From Marinicella rhabdoformis (GTDB lineage Bacteria; Pseudomonadota; Gammaproteobacteria; Xanthomonadales; Marinicellaceae), in NCBI RefSeq assembly GCF_009671245.1, contig NZ_VTFS01000003.1, forward strand, positions 62,001-126,000: 64,000 nucleotides of DNA, given 5' to 3'. The notes below the pieces were generated by a model, which was given only the letters and a program-made list of their open reading frames with translations, was not told the origin of the DNA and made no database searches. The position numbers were made by a program, and so were the translations under genes. Below are positions 62,620 to 64,000 of the stretch, one piece after another (the stretch's first letter is position 1; every line of letters starts with the position of its first letter).

Positions 62620-63969
62620 TTAAAGGGTTGGCTCGCCAACCCTTTTTTGTTGCCAAACCACAAATACTTGAGTCAATAAATACATAAAGACGGGGACCAG
62701 CTGTAACACAATTCGATTAACGGCAGTATAATTCTCTGCCCACTGAGAAGCGCCTGTAAAAAAGAACAGAAACAGAAAAGCAGTAAACGATAATACAAAA
62801 AATGTTTGAGTAACTTGTTCATGTTTTGGGTGTTTAACCAACAACCAAAACAACACCACAAATGGCAGAAAGTACCACAAAAATCCCCAGTTGTTCTGTA
62901 AAAACAAGCCTGTAAACACTTCATTAGCAACCGGTGCAGGCATTAACAACATCTCAAAAACTGAACCAAATTTGATGAATTCTTGGCTGATAACCACCGT
63001 TCGACCTGCCCAACTGAATGACCATGTGCCTATGAAAAACCAGACTGTTAAAAACAAAGCCACCAAACTCAATACATACCAACGATGCTTTCTGATCAAA
63101 AATTTAGAAACCAGTTGTGCCAAAAGCATTAATCCCAGCCAAACCCAGCCTTCTGTTTTGAACAATGGCAGCATAGAAAGCAACAATGCCAACCTAATAC
63201 CGTTGGTAACTGTGTGACGTTTATTCCACTCCGAAAGTGCTAAAACAGCAAGCAGTAACAACATTGACAGCCAAATGTCTGCATACCCTTGTAGATTGAT
63301 GTGATTATTTAACAGCGGCATACACAAAAACAAAATGGTGGCACAAACTGTTAACACCCAATCAGCACCAGCTTGATGTAGCCTCAATAAAACCAAATAA
63401 ACCAACCAAAAATAGCAAAGGCCATATAAATACCCAAGGACTTGATTGTTCTCATCACCCAAAACTTGGCCAATATAATAAAGCAAAGGTAAACCATCTG
63501 GATATTCAGCTGTCACATTAAACACGGCTGCCTTGTCACTTAGCCACTGAACTGATGAAACCATTTCCACAGAAAGACCATGGCTCAACCATTGCTTGGC
63601 TTTTAACTCCCATCCCAACCAACTGTCCCACGCAATCAATGGCATTTCAGGCTTAAGAAATAACCAATACACCAAGTATAAAAAAACCATTACACCAAAC
63701 AACAACCAGTTATGGTTTCTTAATAACTTCAGTTTCCGCCATAACGAAGGCAAAGCAGCCATGAGTAAGGGTAAAAATACCAACAAAATACTGATATTTA
63801 AATCAAGCCACTGAATCACATTCAAAGCATGAAGCATGATTCCCATACCAATAAATATTTCAAATCCATTGATAGCGCTGTCTGAAAACTTGTTATCAAA
63901 AACCCTTAAAAAGGCAGTGCCCAACAATGACCAAAGCAAAATAACAAATATGGCAATCAATAGCATCAT
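62620..63969 (-). CDS. Polytopic membrane protein, GT-C/mannosyltransferase-like
   Basis: 449 aa from the ATG at 63969; ATG at 63966 and a TTG at 63984 are alternatives. About ten to twelve hydrophobic helices. A soluble loop after the third or fourth helix reads PLIAWDSWLGWELKAKQWLSHG, with acidic residues placed as in GT-C lipid-linked sugar transferases. Its position beside the glycosyltransferase cluster supports that, but no decisive motif is seen. Confidence 0.7.
   Translation of the reverse strand: MMLLIAIFVILLWSLLGTAFLRVFDNKFSDSAINGFEIFIGMGIMLHALNVIQWLDLNISILLVFLPLLMAALPSLWRKLKLLRNHNWLLFGVMVFLYLVYWLFLKPEMPLIAWDSWLGWELKAKQWLSHGLSVEMVSSVQWLSDKAAVFNVTAEYPDGLPLLYYIGQVLGDENNQVLGYLYGLCYFWLVYLVLLRLHQAGADWVLTVCATILFLCMPLLNNHINLQGYADIWLSMLLLLAVLALSEWNKRHTVTNGIRLALLLSMLPLFKTEGWVWLGLMLLAQLVSKFLIRKHRWYVLSLVALFLTVWFFIGTWSFSWAGRTVVISQEFIKFGSVFEMLLMPAPVANEVFTGLFLQNNWGFLWYFLPFVVLFWLLVKHPKHEQVTQTFFVLSFTAFLFLFFFTGASQWAENYTAVNRIVLQLVPVFMYLLTQVFVVWQQKRVGEPTL
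62622..62648 (+). terminator. Terminator of the glycosyltransferase/peptidase operon
   Basis: AAAGGGTTGGC (62622-62632) pairs with GCCAACCCTTT (62635-62645), followed by T. It lies inside the 3' coding end of the convergent membrane protein gene, whose last residues (KRVGEPTL) it encodes. Confidence 0.85.
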
Positions 63970-64000
63970 AGTTTCACCACACAAAATTGGTCATTAGATA

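Overview
The window looks like chromosomal DNA of a moderately AT-rich marine gammaproteobacterium. The core genes and their order are gammaproteobacterial: narGHJI, ftsK/lolA/rarA/crcB, trxB-aat, and yhbY/rlmE-ftsH-folP-glmM. Several accessory traits (a giant Ig-like/beta-helix surface protein with an IPTL-CTERM-like motif, tail-collar genes with DUF6916 partners, a TIGR04219 barrel) would suit something like Marinicella, but the genus is an inference I cannot test here.

Left part (1-19.3 kb). A respiratory nitrate reductase operon narGHJI (narG cut by the window edge) is followed on the same strand by a molybdenum cofactor set, moaB, moaA, moaC, moaD, moaE, which supplies the pterin for NarG. 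Then come a membrane diguanylate cyclase, deoB, a three-gene operon of exported hydrolases (PDZ-alpha/beta hydrolase, DUF885 protein, trypsin-like protease), a membrane-anchored AraC regulator, two exported proteins of unknown function and a CPBP protease.

Repeat zone (19.3-20.45 kb). About 1 kb without genes holds palindromic repeats, a 46-bp duplication, an eight-unit 26-bp tandem array, and a 184-bp tandem duplication that carries the 3' end of the adjacent tRNA-Arg(CCU).

Centre (20.4-38 kb). The conserved ftsK-lolA-rarA-crcB block is split. About 8 kb between a DsrE-like gene (next to ftsK) and lolA hold a 1676-residue surface protein, three tandem tail-collar (MdpB-like) genes, two DUF6916 genes and a GNAT acetyltransferase. 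This is the most unusual part of the window; no phage structural genes accompany it. An alanine dehydrogenase, trxB and aat follow.

Right part (38-64 kb). A LuxR-type regulator and a TIGR04219 barrel precede an eight-gene minus-strand run (rlmE, ftsH, folP, glmM, a copper chaperone, queA, a membrane protein, a YgjP-like protease), with yhbY diverging from it. Next are a Mth938-like gene, a methyltransferase, a HEAT-repeat protein, the zinc-free form of ribosomal protein L36, an oxygenase/VOC pair, two diguanylate cyclases either side of a LysR gene, tRNA-Val(GAC), an ECF sigma/anti-sigma/PDZ operon, and a glycosyltransferase cluster with an M49-like lipoprotein and a large polytopic membrane protein. 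A hairpin-rich gap at 52.45-52.73 kb may encode a small RNA.
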